Assembly (NCBI GenBank): GCA_000828835.1
Contig: AP014633.1
Coordinates: forward strand, 1,550,001-1,614,000
From: Thioploca ingrica
GTDB taxonomy: Bacteria; Pseudomonadota; Gammaproteobacteria; Beggiatoales; Beggiatoaceae
DNA: 64,000 nt
Direction of reading: 5' to 3'
Both the position numbers and the translations under genes were made by a program. Position 1 is the stretch's first letter. Each line of letters opens with the position of its first letter. Below, in pieces: positions 1 through 9,611 of the stretch. Below the pieces are notes generated by a model. It was not told the DNA's origin. It was given only the letters and a program-made list of their open reading frames with translations, and did no database searches.

Positions 1-1497
1 GTGTTAAATGGACAAAATATCGCTTATATTGGTAATAATATTGACCTGAATGAGCTATTAGAACGCACTCTCCGCCAACGTTTAGAAAATGGTTATAATA
101 TGATTATAGCGGCGGATGGACGTTTAATCGTTCACCCGCGCTGGATATACAAGATGATCGAGCGCGGTGGTCACTTTAATATCCGTACTGATGGCGATAC
201 GCAATTAAAGCATATGTTTGATCTGATCAGTGCGGTTGAAACCGAAGATGTTGTAGAAGATAAGGAAAACTATCAGTATTTAGGTGTCACCAAAATGGAA
301 ACCACCGGCTGGTATTTTGTGGTGGTATTTCCAAAAGTATTTTTTGCCCAAATTGCTTGGGAAACCGCCCAACTTATCCTGATTTTAGGTAGCCTATCTT
401 TGTTGATTGTCCTGAGCATTTTATATGTGATTATGCATCGCCAAATTGCTAAACCACTGACGGAACTGCTGGTGGCCACTCGACGCTTGGGTAACCATGA
501 TTTTAATATGCACTTTGATTTTAAAAGAAAAGATGAATTAGGTCGGTTAGCGGAATCTTTTCAAACCATGGCCATGATTTTAGGTGCCCGAGAACAACAA
601 TTATTAGATTACGCTAATGATTTGGAAATTTATACCCTCGAATTGACTCGTGCTAAAGAAGCGGCTGAAGCCGCTAATATTACTAAAAGCCAATTCATTG
701 CAAACGTTAGCCATGAATTACGAACCCCTTTAAATGCGATTATTGGTTACAGTGAAATGTTACAAGAAGATGCGGTGGATTTTGGAGAAGAAGGTTTTAT
801 TTCGGATCTGCAAAAAATTCATACCGCCGGTAGACATTTACTAGGTCTTATCAATGACATCTTAGATATTTCTAAAATTGAAGCTGGTAAAATGGATATT
901 TACACCGAAACCTTTGATATCCAATCATTATTAGATGAAGTCGTCATAACGGTTCAACCGTTGGTAACCAAATCCGGTAATACTTTATTAATAGAATATG
1001 GCGATAATTTAAGTGAAATGCATGCTGATCTCACTAAAATTCGGCAGTCTTTATTAAATTTGCTCAGCAACGCGTCTAAATTCACTGAAAAAGGGGTGAT
1101 TACTTTATCAGTTAAGCGTCATTCCCTGATTCCGGGTGACAAAAGAAGTGATTGGTTTGAATTCAGAATCACCGATACCGGTATCGGGATGACCGACACT
1201 CAAAAAAGGAAACTATTCCAAGCCTTTACCCAAGTAGATGCTTCCACGACTCGAAAATATGGTGGCACCGGTTTAGGTTTAGCGATTACTAAACGGTTTA
1301 CTGAAATGATGGGTGGGAATATCAGTGTTGAAAGTGAATTAGGACGTGGTAGTACTTTTAAAATTCGGTTACCGGCTAAAGTCATCATCGGTAAAGCCGC
1401 GGCAACCCTGGAGATTCAAATGAAAACCCCCACGCCACCCTCCCCAGTAAAACCAATCGAGGTTAAGTCAATAACGAATACGACTCAATCAATTTAA
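1..1497 (+). CDS. Sensor histidine kinase (5' partial)
   Basis: The reading frame is open at the window edge, so the gene is probably truncated at its 5' end and the GTG at base 1 need not be the start. Visible order: C-terminal part of an extracellular dCache-like sensor domain (about 1-115), one membrane helix (about 121-146), HAMP linker (about 147-200), a HisKA domain with phospho-acceptor His238 in NVSHELRTP, and a HATPase domain with N-box, DTGIGM and GGTGLGL motifs. It should autophosphorylate at the inner membrane and pass phosphate to a response regulator. No receiver domain is fused and no regulator gene follows; moaB starts about 70 bp downstream. The signal sensed cannot be read from the sequence. 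Confidence 0.9.
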   Translation: MLNGQNIAYIGNNIDLNELLERTLRQRLENGYNMIIAADGRLIVHPRWIYKMIERGGHFNIRTDGDTQLKHMFDLISAVETEDVVEDKENYQYLGVTKMETTGWYFVVVFPKVFFAQIAWETAQLILILGSLSLLIVLSILYVIMHRQIAKPLTELLVATRRLGNHDFNMHFDFKRKDELGRLAESFQTMAMILGAREQQLLDYANDLEIYTLELTRAKEAAEAANITKSQFIANVSHELRTPLNAIIGYSEMLQEDAVDFGEEGFISDLQKIHTAGRHLLGLINDILDISKIEAGKMDIYTETFDIQSLLDEVVITVQPLVTKSGNTLLIEYGDNLSEMHADLTKIRQSLLNLLSNASKFTEKGVITLSVKRHSLIPGDKRSDWFEFRITDTGIGMTDTQKRKLFQAFTQVDASTTRKYGGTGLGLAITKRFTEMMGGNISVESELGRGSTFKIRLPAKVIIGKAAATLEIQMKTPTPPSPVKPIEVKSITNTTQSI

Positions 1498-1512
1498 CTG
1501 ATTTTAGTTAGT

Positions 1513-1556
1513 GTAGCCCAGATGGAACGAAGTGGAATCTGGGACTCCAGGCTATG
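1513..1556. repeat. Short dispersed palindromic repeat, GTAGCCTGGAT family
   Basis: The intergenic segment begins GTAGCCCAGATGGAACGAAG and ends CTCCAGGCTAT, so its ends are inverted and related. A related 80-bp palindrome lies at 57773-57852. It sits between the histidine kinase stop and the moaB ribosome-binding site (AAGGAAA) and could form a transcript hairpin there. Confidence 0.55.
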
Positions 1557-1568
1557 TAAGGAAAATTT

Positions 1569-2090
1569 ATGTCTACTCCCCAACAGTTTATTCCCTTAAA
1601 AATCGCGGTGTTAACGGTTTCAGATACTCGTACTGAAGCTAATGATAGTTCCGGCAAAATTTTGGTAGAACGTTTAACGACCGCTGGGCATCAATGTGCC
1701 GACAAAGTGATTGTTCCAGATAATATTTATCAAATTAGAGCGGTGGTTTCCAATTGGATTGTACATCCTGATATTCAAGTGATTATATCCACGGGCGGCA
1801 CCGGCGTCACCGGGAGAGATGGGACACCAGAAGCCATTGATCCCTTATTAGACAAAAAGTTAGCTGGTTTTGGGGAATTATTTCGAGCGCTCTCTTACGA
1901 AGAAATTCAAACTTCAACTATCCAGTCAAGAGCTTTAGCTGGCGTTGCCAATGGAACTTATATTTTCTGTTTACCTGGTTCTGCTGGTGCCTGTAAAACC
2001 GCTTGGGATAAAATTATTCAAGCCCAACTAGATTATCGCACTCGCCCCTGTAATTTTGTCGAATTGATGCCCCGGTTATTGGAAACCTAA
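1569..2090 (+). CDS. moaB: Molybdenum cofactor biosynthesis protein MoaB
   Basis: A 173-residue protein of MoaB/MogA type. It carries the family's glycine-rich molybdopterin-binding motif STGGTGVTGRDGTPEAI near residues 77-93 and a conserved LPGSAGACKTAWD segment near the C-terminus. MoaB-type proteins adenylylate molybdopterin, or stand in for MogA, in cytoplasmic molybdenum-cofactor assembly. The start is supported by AAGGAAA a few bases upstream. The next gene begins at or just after its stop, so the two are probably cotranscribed. No other molybdenum-cofactor gene lies in the window. Confidence 0.93.
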   Translation: MSTPQQFIPLKIAVLTVSDTRTEANDSSGKILVERLTTAGHQCADKVIVPDNIYQIRAVVSNWIVHPDIQVIISTGGTGVTGRDGTPEAIDPLLDKKLAGFGELFRALSYEEIQTSTIQSRALAGVANGTYIFCLPGSAGACKTAWDKIIQAQLDYRTRPCNFVELMPRLLET

Positions 2091-2116
2091 TGTTTATTAA
2101 TGGAGAGGAAATCGTT

Positions 2117-3601
2117 ATGCCTCAACTGCTGAGTTTATCTCGAGCCGCCCGCTTAGTGGGTATCACGCGCAGTGCTTTGCAAAAAAGTATTCAAAGTGGT
2201 CAATTATCGACTTTTGAAGGTAAGGTTACCGTCACTGATTTACTTCGCGCCTATCCAGAAACCCAAATGGAAAACACCACCATGTTGGAACGGGTTGAGC
2301 GCATTAAAATCGAGGCTATCTATGAGCAGCGGCGCTCGGATACCACTACTTTACCCCATCCAGAAATCCTGATGGCACGTCTGACTAAATTGAGTAAAGA
2401 ACTCGTTTCAACTAAAAATGAACTCAAAAAATATTTAGAATTAATTGAAGCGCTTTGGCAAAAAATCACTGAGTTAGAACAGATTGAAGATGCCCAATTA
2501 CGCTCTCATTGCCATGCCCTGTATGAATGGTTGGTGAGTGAAAAACAAAGTTATTCGCAGATCATTAACGAAGCGGTTATACAACTCCTGGCTAAAGACA
2601 CGGTACTACGTATTATGGCTGCTCATGTCAAGTTGATTCCCAGCGGACATGAATTTTTCATAGAAGGCAGCGCTTCTATTTTGGAAGCCGCGTTACAAGC
2701 CGGTATCGCTTTAAATTATGGTTGTAGTAGTGGTAATTGTGGTTTATGTAAAGCGCGGGTAGTGGTTGGCGAAGTTCAAAAAATTCGTCAACACGATTAT
2801 GTTATCAGTGAGGCTGAAAAATTAATGGGTTATAAATTAATGTGTGCTCACACCGCTATAACCGATTTAATCATTGAAGCTGAGGAAGCTCATCATGTGA
2901 CTGATATTCCATTTCAGCAAATTGAAGCCAAAGTCAAAAAACTGGAAAAAGTTACCCCGGATTCACTAATATTGTCTCTGCAAACACCACGCACTAAAAC
3001 TTTACGCTTTTTTGCTGGGCAAATGGTTACTTTGCGCCTAGAAGGTGGTTTATCAGGGCATTACTTTATTGCGAGTTGCCCTTGCGATGGGCGTAATTTA
3101 GAATTTCATCTTGACCAATCGGCAGATAATTCCCTCACCGAACTAGCTTTCAAGCAACTGAAACTAGGACAATCGGTCAATATTGAAGGACCGAAAGGCG
3201 ATTTTGTTTTGCAAGAGAATTCTACTCGCCCGGCTTTGTTTATGGCTTATTCACATGGATTTGCTCCCATCAAAAGTTTACTCGAACATGCTTTTGCTTT
3301 AGATACCATTGCTTCTTTCCACTTATATTGGCTAGCCAGTCATGAAAATGGGTTCTATCAAAATAATCTCTGTCGTGCTTGGGCAGATGCACTGGATAGT
3401 TTTCAATATACGCCGCTAGTCGCGACTAACGATGAACTGTCATTGAAGCAAGCATTATCGTCTATCCTGTTGGAATATTCTGATTTGAGCCGGTTTGAAG
3501 TTTATATCGCGGGTCCAGAATTGTTTATAACGGTAGTTAAAGGTCTGTTACAACAGCACCAGTTACCAACAACACAATTGCATTCAGCGGCTAGCGCTTG
3601 A
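2117..3601 (+). CDS. [2Fe-2S] ferredoxin / FNR-like reductase with N-terminal DNA-binding-like region
   Basis: A 494-residue protein starting at the ATG preceded by GGAGAGGAA; an in-frame ATG at 2090, overlapping the moaB stop, is the alternative. Order: an N-terminal helix-turn-helix-like stretch (LSRAARLVGITRSALQKSI), a charged helical region likely to be coiled coil, a plant-type [2Fe-2S] domain with intact C-x4-C-x2-C and a distal Cys (CSSGNCGLC...LMCAH), and a ferredoxin-NADP reductase-like module. In that module the usual RxYS flavin motif reads GHYFIAS and the nucleotide-binding GTGxxP motif reads SHGFAP, so flavin and NAD(P)H binding may be altered. It probably transfers electrons; partner and substrate are unknown. 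Close coupling to moaB hints at a molybdoenzyme link, which is inference. Confidence 0.75.
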   Translation: MPQLLSLSRAARLVGITRSALQKSIQSGQLSTFEGKVTVTDLLRAYPETQMENTTMLERVERIKIEAIYEQRRSDTTTLPHPEILMARLTKLSKELVSTKNELKKYLELIEALWQKITELEQIEDAQLRSHCHALYEWLVSEKQSYSQIINEAVIQLLAKDTVLRIMAAHVKLIPSGHEFFIEGSASILEAALQAGIALNYGCSSGNCGLCKARVVVGEVQKIRQHDYVISEAEKLMGYKLMCAHTAITDLIIEAEEAHHVTDIPFQQIEAKVKKLEKVTPDSLILSLQTPRTKTLRFFAGQMVTLRLEGGLSGHYFIASCPCDGRNLEFHLDQSADNSLTELAFKQLKLGQSVNIEGPKGDFVLQENSTRPALFMAYSHGFAPIKSLLEHAFALDTIASFHLYWLASHENGFYQNNLCRAWADALDSFQYTPLVATNDELSLKQALSSILLEYSDLSRFEVYIAGPELFITVVKGLLQQHQLPTTQLHSAASA

Positions 3602-3610
3602 TAGTGATCC

Positions 3611-3647
3611 GGTGGAGTTTAGCAAAAAATTTTAATCTTACTCCACC
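3611..3647. terminator. Stem-loop after the moaB operon
   Basis: GGTGGAGT (3611-3618) pairs with ACTCCACC (3640-3647) around a 21-nt AT-rich loop, starting about 10 bp after the stop at 3601. There is no clear U-tract, so the terminator role is only plausible. Confidence 0.4.
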
Positions 3648-3680
3648 ACTATCTTAATTAACTAGTGTAACCATTCTTTA

Positions 3681-4460
3681 TTGATGGAAAAAAGTATGAC
3701 GGATTACCATATAAATTGCCTACGCCCACTCTTTACTGATGAATTGCTTAACCTATTACAACAAGGTATCTCGGTTAACCTCATTGCTCAAGCTGGACAA
3801 GGCAGAAAACGATTATTGGAAGATATCCAAACTGCTCACCTAAAAAATACTAAAATCATTATCGTCGATATAAAACATCATTTAAATAGTTACGATGACC
3901 TGATTCAAACCCTTTGGCAGCAGCTAGATGGAACCACTCAAGCACCCACAACTTGGGAAGAACTCATCGCGGCGATTAATAAGAAATATAATCGTACTAT
4001 CATAGTCTTATATCATTTTGATGATTTGTTGGATAATCTCTCGATAGATAGTAAGTTTAATATCAATTTTTTCAATCAACTGGATAAGATAAGTCACAAT
4101 CCACATATCTCTTTATTGTGCGTAACCAGTCAAGCGCATGATCAATCGATGGTCTGTACTGAAGGTCTGAAACGAAATTATTCCTGGTTAGATTTAGAAA
4201 AGAAAAAATTACCTAAGTTAAGCTATGATGAAATTCAATTTGAGTTGAAAAATCGCAATCTATCTCTTGCTGCTGAAGAATTATCTCAACTGACTTGGAT
4301 CATACACAAACATACTTTGCCTTATACTTTACTCGATTTTTTAGCTGCAAAAATAGCTCATCAAGAAGACCCTGAACTGGCTTTTAGTGATCGAATGGAG
4401 AAATGGATTAAACAATTTGATGAGAGTAATCGTACTGAGGAATTACCGCGATTTATTTAG
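3681..4460 (+). CDS. Hypothetical AAA/STAND-like ATPase-fold protein
   Basis: A 259-residue soluble protein I cannot assign to a named family. The N-terminal part resembles AAA/STAND ATPases: a glycine-rich loop at about residues 36-46 (AQAGQGRKRLL) lies where a Walker A motif would be, and a hydrophobic strand ending IIVLYHFDDLL resembles a Walker B aspartate pair. The P-loop deviates from GxxGxGK[ST] (it has GQGRKR), so ATP binding is doubtful. The C-terminal third is helical and charged. A second in-frame ATG at 3696 is an alternative start. It follows the ferredoxin-like gene by about 80 bp in the same direction and ends before a large palindrome. Confidence 0.55.
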   Translation: MMEKSMTDYHINCLRPLFTDELLNLLQQGISVNLIAQAGQGRKRLLEDIQTAHLKNTKIIIVDIKHHLNSYDDLIQTLWQQLDGTTQAPTTWEELIAAINKKYNRTIIVLYHFDDLLDNLSIDSKFNINFFNQLDKISHNPHISLLCVTSQAHDQSMVCTEGLKRNYSWLDLEKKKLPKLSYDEIQFELKNRNLSLAAEELSQLTWIIHKHTLPYTLLDFLAAKIAHQEDPELAFSDRMEKWIKQFDESNRTEELPRFI

Positions 4461-4524
4461 CCTATGGGTAACAAGCGTTTTACACCGAACCAAAACAAAT
4501 AGTTAAGCGAGGGATAGGTTCTAA

Positions 4525-4567
4525 GTCGGGTGTGTCCTACACTGATTGTGCGTAGGACGCACCCGAC
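4525..4567. terminator. Large palindrome between convergent genes
   Basis: GTCGGGTGTGTCCTAC (4525-4540) pairs with GTAGGACGCACCCGAC (4552-4567) with a single G-T pair and an 11-nt loop. It lies between the ATPase-like gene (+) and lptF (-), where it could end transcription in both directions. It lacks a U-tract and resembles the window's other GTGCGT-containing palindromes, so it may be a dispersed repeat. Confidence 0.5.
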
Positions 4568-4644
4568 TCAATGACTCACGTTACACACTAAACCATTTAT
4601 CTCCCGTTCCTCCCTGCACCCGACTTCCAATCCAAGTATATAAT

Positions 4645-5784
4645 TTAACATTTTCTCGAAGCAAACAGCCAACTTATCCAATAACGATACTTAAGTTTTA
4701 ATTTTGAGAAATTGAATAAAATGAGTATTATCAACAATAAACCGAGATGAACCCAACCGATTCCTATCCAAGGAGAGATTTCTTCTCGTTCCACCCACTT
4801 TTTAAAGATACTTAATAAATTGTTATAAATAAGGTAAATGAGAATACCGATCACGATTTTAAAGTAGTGACTTTGGCGTGGTGTCGTATGAGAAAGTGGT
4901 ATTGCCAATCCAGCTAGTAACACGACCATAATCGGTAGAGATAAACGCCATTGCAACTCGGCTTGATAAATGGGTGCCATTTTTTGAAATAATGACCCCG
5001 TTGGCAAAGCAGCCTGATTTTCACCGCGGTGGTTATCAATTTTTTTAGGAATTCTAATATGATGCTCACTAAACTGGGTGATAGTATAATTTAAACTACC
5101 CGGTTGATTTTCATAACGATGCCCATCAACCAAAACCAGATATAATTCTCCTTTATCCATTATTTGATAGCCTTGTTTAGCAACCAGGGTAATTCGCTTA
5201 TTGGGTAAATTAATTTGCACAAACAGTGTTTGCATCGTATTGGTCTTATTATCGAGTTTTTCAACATAAAAAGTGCCTTTACCTTGACTAAATTCTTTAA
5301 AGCGACCGGCAGCAATACCGCCTACTTCAGCAACCGTTTGTAATTGAGTTATTAGGATATCACGTTGGTTTTCTGCCCAAGGAGCCAATATTAAAGATAA
5401 TAAGCTAATAACCCCTGCAAAAATAAAACTAGATATAAAAATACTCATGACCGGTACCGGTATACCACAAGCGGCCATCGCTGTTATTTCATTATCTTTA
5501 TATAATCTTCCCAAAGCTAATAAGAGCGCTAAAAAGAAACTTAATGGCAAAATAAGCATTAAGTCGGTTAGTAACCGTAAGGCAACTAATTGAAAAATAA
5601 AAGCAGCCGGTAAAATGCCGGTAGATGCTTGTACCAAATAAGCCATAAATCGATGACTGACATAAATAAGGAGTAATAGTGCAGTCAACGCTAATAAGTT
5701 ATATAGTATTTCACGAAATAAGTAGCGGCTGATGATCAAAAAAAACTCCATTATCTTTGCGTTATGAGTAATAAAAGAATACAA
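4645..5784 (-). CDS. lptF: LPS export permease LptF
   Basis: A LptF/LptG-family inner-membrane permease (YjgP/YjgQ fold) of the LptBFG transporter that extracts lipopolysaccharide from the inner membrane. It has the family pattern: N-terminal YLFREI segment, helices in the first 130 residues, a periplasmic beta-jellyroll part (about 140-265) and three C-terminal helices. The listed start gives 379 residues; the internal ATG at 5751 (MEFFLIISRYLFREI) fits the usual LptF N-terminus better. It diverges from pepA, the standard gammaproteobacterial order. LptG normally follows LptF, but here the downstream gene is unrelated and convergent. Confidence 0.9.
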   Translation of the reverse strand: MYSFITHNAKIMEFFLIISRYLFREILYNLLALTALLLLIYVSHRFMAYLVQASTGILPAAFIFQLVALRLLTDLMLILPLSFFLALLLALGRLYKDNEITAMAACGIPVPVMSIFISSFIFAGVISLLSLILAPWAENQRDILITQLQTVAEVGGIAAGRFKEFSQGKGTFYVEKLDNKTNTMQTLFVQINLPNKRITLVAKQGYQIMDKGELYLVLVDGHRYENQPGSLNYTITQFSEHHIRIPKKIDNHRGENQAALPTGSLFQKMAPIYQAELQWRLSLPIMVVLLAGLAIPLSHTTPRQSHYFKIVIGILIYLIYNNLLSIFKKWVEREEISPWIGIGWVHLGLLLIILILFNFSKLKLKYRYWISWLFASRKC

Positions 5785-5924
5785 TTTAACATGTTTACTA
5801 GCAATTTGTCATATTAAGCTATACTATTCCAAATAATAGTGTAAACTGAATATACAAAAATAAAGAAAATAAGAATGCTTTTAGCTATCAATTATTGATA
5901 TAACTTTAACTGTTGAGAGTTAGC

Positions 5925-7487
5925 ATGGAATTTAATGTAAAAAGTGGTCATCCGGAAAAACAACGTACTGCTTGCGTGGTGGTGGGTGTGTATGAGCCGC
6001 GACGTTTATCTGAAGTTGCTAAACAAATTGATGAAGTCAGTGGGGGACATCTTTCTTCTATATTGCGGCGTGGGGATTTGGAAGGTAAATCTGGGCAAAC
6101 TTTATTATTACATAATGTTCCCGGAACCCTGGCCGATCGGGTATTACTGGTTGGCTGTGGACGTGAACGCGAATTAGGTGATACTCAATATCGTAAAGTT
6201 ATTGCACATGCCATTCGGACTTTACATGAAACCGGATCCATGGAAACTGTTTGTTATTTAACTGAATTAAATGTGCGTGGCCGTGATACCGCTTGGCGTA
6301 TTCGGCATGCCATTGAGACGGCACAAGCGACTTTATATAGTTTTGATCAATTAAAAAGTAAAAAAGATATTACCCGACGGCCGTTGCGTAAAATTGTTTT
6401 TAGCGTTGGCTCACGTCGTGAGTTAGCCTTAGCTGAACAAGCCAGTCGAGAAGCACAAAAAATTGCCGATGGTGTTAAATTAGCAAAAGATTTAGGTAAT
6501 ATGCCAGGTAATCTCTGTACGCCTTCTTATCTAGCCGATCAAGCTAAAACCCTTTGCAATTTACACGAAAAAATGTCTTGCAAAGTACTTATAGAAACTC
6601 ATTTAGAAAAACAAGGTTTTAATGCGTTATTAGCGGTTGCTAAAGGCAGTGAACAACCCCCTCGATTAATTATTTTAGAGTATCGCGGGGGTAAAAAAAA
6701 TGATCTGCCCATTGTTTTAGTCGGTAAAGGAGTGACTTTTGACTCCGGTGGCATTTCGATTAAACCTTCTAAAGATATGGATGAAATGAAGTTTGATATG
6801 TGTGGTGCAGCAGCGGTATTAGGGACTTTGTCTGCTGTCGCTGATTTACAATTACCGGTCAATTTAATCGGAATTATTCCCGCCGTCGAAAATTTGCCGA
6901 GTGGTAAAGCCACCAAACCGGGAGATATTGTGACCAGTTTATCCGGGCAAACCATTGAAATTCTGAATACCGATGCTGAGGGTCGCTTAATTTTATGTGA
7001 TGCTTTAACCTATGCTGAGCGTTATAAACCCGATGTGGTTATTGATATTGCGACTTTAACGGGAGCTTGTGTTATTGCTTTAGGTAAACCAGCTCACGGG
7101 TTGTTTAGTAATCACAATCCCTTGACGAATGATTTACTGAATGCGGGTAGAATCAGTTGTGACCGCGCGTGGGAATTACCTTTATGGGATGATTATCAAG
7201 AACAACTGGATAGCCGCTTTGCTGATATTGCCAATATCGGTGGACGCGAAGCCGGCGCAATTACTGCGGCTTGCTTTCTTTCCCGATTTACTAAAAAATA
7301 CCGTTGGGCGCATTTAGATATTGCGGGAACAGCCTGGTTAACCGGTAAAGAAAAAGGCGCTACTGGACGACCGGTGCCTTTATTAACCCAATACCTCATT
7401 GAACGTAGCCGTGAAGACGACCCCAATTTGATGACGACAATTCCTCTTCCTCCGATAACTCAAACAGAAGATGAGGATGAGGCTTAA
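5925..7487 (+). CDS. pepA: Leucyl aminopeptidase PepA (M17)
   Basis: A 520-residue M17 family cytosolic aminopeptidase that removes N-terminal residues using two metal ions. The C-terminal catalytic domain carries [17 protein letters not shown] (metal/substrate lysine and aspartate) and the signature [10 protein letters not shown]; the N-terminal half is the typical regulatory domain. The ATG at 5925 matches the usual MEFNVK start, and the TTG twelve bases upstream is rejected. Some PepA homologues also bind DNA. It diverges from lptF and is followed by holC 63 bp downstream, the conserved lptF//pepA-holC arrangement. Confidence 0.95.
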   Translation: MEFNVKSGHPEKQRTACVVVGVYEPRRLSEVAKQIDEVSGGHLSSILRRGDLEGKSGQTLLLHNVPGTLADRVLLVGCGRERELGDTQYRKVIAHAIRTLHETGSMETVCYLTELNVRGRDTAWRIRHAIETAQATLYSFDQLKSKKDITRRPLRKIVFSVGSRRELALAEQASREAQKIADGVKLAKDLGNMPGNLCTPSYLADQAKTLCNLHEKMSCKVLIETHLEKQGFNALLAVAKGSEQPPRLIILEYRGGKKNDLPIVLVGKGVTFDSGGISIKPSKDMDEMKFDMCGAAAVLGTLSAVADLQLPVNLIGIIPAVENLPSGKATKPGDIVTSLSGQTIEILNTDAEGRLILCDALTYAERYKPDVVIDIATLTGACVIALGKPAHGLFSNHNPLTNDLLNAGRISCDRAWELPLWDDYQEQLDSRFADIANIGGREAGAITAACFLSRFTKKYRWAHLDIAGTAWLTGKEKGATGRPVPLLTQYLIERSREDDPNLMTTIPLPPITQTEDEDEA

Positions 7488-7550
7488 CTAAGCTTCATTC
7501 ATTTTCACCTTCACCGTAAATACCCTCTCGCTAGATGAACAAGGATTGTC

Positions 7551-7985
7551 ATGCCGCAAATTGACTTTTACATCCTACATACCAAAGCCAGGCAAGAAAG
7601 GGATCGTCTTGCCTGTCAATTGGTTGACAAAGCGTGGCACCAAGGTTACCGTACTTATATTCACACCCATTCTCTCATTCAAGCCAAACAACTGGATGAT
7701 CTGCTCTGGACCTTTAAGGATACCAGTTTTTTACCACATGATATTTATCCGGAGGTGTTATCTTCAACTGCGCCAATCCGGATTGGTTATACTGACCAGC
7801 TCTGTGAAAAAATGGAAGTATTAATTAATTTAACGGCAACAGTACCCCCGTTTTTTGCACTGGTTAAACGCATTGCTGAAATTGTCGATGATACCCCGAC
7901 TGCACGTGAAGCAGGTCGAGACCGCTATCGCTGTTATCAACAAACGGCGGATAATGTACTAAAAGTTCATGAAATTTATCGATAA
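7551..7985 (+). CDS. holC: DNA polymerase III chi subunit HolC
   Basis: A 144-residue HolC-type protein. The start MPQIDFYIL, the central HSLIQAKQLDDLLWTF segment and the position directly after pepA identify it. Chi links the clamp-loader complex (through psi) to single-stranded DNA-binding protein at the fork. The gene is complete. The IscB element's left end begins about 20 bp after the stop codon, so holC itself is intact but its 3' flank, and any following gene such as the usual valS, has been separated from it. Confidence 0.88.
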   Translation: MPQIDFYILHTKARQERDRLACQLVDKAWHQGYRTYIHTHSLIQAKQLDDLLWTFKDTSFLPHDIYPEVLSSTAPIRIGYTDQLCEKMEVLINLTATVPPFFALVKRIAEIVDDTPTAREAGRDRYRCYQQTADNVLKVHEIYR

Positions 7986-8004
7986 TAAAGGTAAAGCGCC
8001 GTCA

Positions 8005-8285
8005 ACTACCCCGCCCTGAAGGGCGGAGCTTGTCAAAGCGAGGTTGACCAGACTAAGCCGCTAGCAATAGTGGCTACGCCACACTGAGGTCGTTAAGACT
8101 TACCAGCAGATGCTTCCTGAGTCTGCTGCTCTAAAAGACTTTAATCAAGCTGGGGCAAGGTAAAACCCCGAAGGTTTTAGTCGTTGTTGGCAACAGCAAG
8201 AGCCGCTGTGTGGCCTTGTCGAAGGGAGACTGTGAGCAATCACAACGTCACTAGGTGCGTAAGCACATAAAAGTTCGAGTTAAAC
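8005..8285 (+). ncRNA. Omega-RNA of the IscB system
   Basis: The roughly 280 bp directly upstream of iscB has no ORF but is packed with stem-loops: CCGCCC/GGGCGG (8011-8026), GTGGC-TAC-GCCAC (8070-8082), AGCAGA/TCTGCT (8105-8127), AAAACC-CCGAA-GGTTTT (about 8160-8180) and GTGC-GTAA-GCAC (about 8255-8267) just before the start codon. This matches the known layout of IscB omega-RNAs: guide at the 5' end copied from the flank outside the element, scaffold running to the iscB start. The guide would be roughly the 16-20 nt before about 8004. The 5' end and pairing are inferred by eye. Confidence 0.78.
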
Positions 8286-9611
8286 ATGGCCGTTTTTGTA
8301 TTAGACAGACAGAAAAAACCATTAATGCCCTGCTCAGAAAAGCGAGCCAGACGGTTGCTAGAGCGTGGTCGTGCCGTGGTGGTGAAGCGGTATCCGTTCG
8401 CTATTCGGTTAAAAGACCGTGTGGGTGGTGAACTACAGCCTATTCGAGTCAAGCTAGACCCTGGCAGCAAGCAAACTGGCGTTGCCATCGTGCGCGAAAG
8501 CAAAAATATTGATACTGAAACTGGCGAAATAACCAGGAAAATCAACATACTTAGCTTGTTGCACCTCCATCATCGTGGCTTGGCAATCAGTGCCAATTTA
8601 ACCTCACGTCGTGCTATGCGTAAGCGCAGAAGAAACAATCTACGTTACCGTGAAGCACGATTCGATAATCGTACTAAGCCAACCGGTTGGTTAGCCCCTT
8701 CCTTGCAACATCGTGTAGATACGGCGATAAGTTGGATTAAAAAGTTGCAACGAGTTGCACCCGTTACCGCACTTTCTCAAGAATTAGTACGGTTTGATCT
8801 GCAGCAATTGGAATCACCAGAAATCAGTGGGATTGAGTATCAGCAAGGCGAACTGCAAGGCTACGAAGTACGTAAATACTTGTTGGACAAGTGGGACAGA
8901 AAGTGTGCTTATTGTGGCGTTGAGCAGGTACCACTAGAAATTGAACATATTGTGCCTAAATCTGCTGGCGGCAGTCACCAAGTGAGCAATCTCACTTTGG
9001 CATGTATCCCTTGTAACCAAAAGAAAGGCAGTCAAGCCCTGGATATTTTTTTAGCTAAACAGCCGCAATTGTTGCAAAAAATCAAGGCACAAGCCCAGCA
9101 GCCGTTAAAAGATGCCGCCGCCGTCAATAGCACTCGCTGGGCATTGGCTAACGCACTCAAAACAACCGGTAACCCGGTGGAATTAGCCAGCGGTGGTAGA
9201 ACCCAGTTTAATCGAATTCGCTTGGACATTCCAAAATCTCATGCGCTAGATGCGGCTTGTGTTGGTATAGTCGATACAGTACAGGACTGGAATAAGCCCA
9301 CTTTAGAAATTAAATGCACTGGAAGGGGCAGTTATCAACGGACTCGCCTGGATAAGTTTGGCTTTCCAAGAGGCTATTTGATGCGGAGTAAATCGGCGTT
9401 TGGTTTTCAAACGGGCGATATGGTTAAAGCGGTTGTGACAAAAGGTAAGAAAGTCGGTGAGTATGTTGGACGAGTTGCAATACGCGCCAGTGGCAGTTTC
9501 AATATCACCACTCTCATTGAAACGATTCAAGGCATTAGCCACAAGTATTGCCAAATGATTAGCCGTAACGATGGTTATGGCTATTCCCTACAGCCAAAGA
9601 TAGCCAACTAA
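8286..9611 (+). CDS. iscB: IscB RNA-guided nuclease
   Basis: A 441-residue IscB, the compact ancestor-like relative of Cas9. Order: N-terminal PLMP domain (KPLMPCSEKRARRLL, 11-25); RuvC-I with Asp58 in KLDPGSKQTG; arginine-rich bridge helix (about 108-128); RuvC-II with Glu166; HNH domain with zinc cysteines 207, 210, 240 and 243 and catalytic His221 in IEHIVPKSAGG; RuvC-III with His319 and Asp322 in SHALDAACVG; C-terminal TAM-recognition region. All expected RuvC and HNH residues are present, so it is probably active. With its omega-RNA it should cut both strands of a guide-matched target beside a short 3' motif. The ATG follows the last omega-RNA hairpin by about 18 bp. Confidence 0.95.
   Translation: MAVFVLDRQKKPLMPCSEKRARRLLERGRAVVVKRYPFAIRLKDRVGGELQPIRVKLDPGSKQTGVAIVRESKNIDTETGEITRKINILSLLHLHHRGLAISANLTSRRAMRKRRRNNLRYREARFDNRTKPTGWLAPSLQHRVDTAISWIKKLQRVAPVTALSQELVRFDLQQLESPEISGIEYQQGELQGYEVRKYLLDKWDRKCAYCGVEQVPLEIEHIVPKSAGGSHQVSNLTLACIPCNQKKGSQALDIFLAKQPQLLQKIKAQAQQPLKDAAAVNSTRWALANALKTTGNPVELASGGRTQFNRIRLDIPKSHALDAACVGIVDTVQDWNKPTLEIKCTGRGSYQRTRLDKFGFPRGYLMRSKSAFGFQTGDMVKAVVTKGKKVGEYVGRVAIRASGSFNITTLIETIQGISHKYCQMISRNDGYGYSLQPKIAN

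Noticed and set aside
8286-9611. IscB as a stand-alone HNH endonuclease or Cas9 fragment
   Set aside because: PLMP domain, split RuvC, bridge helix and upstream omega-RNA identify IscB; there is no REC lobe or CRISPR array.
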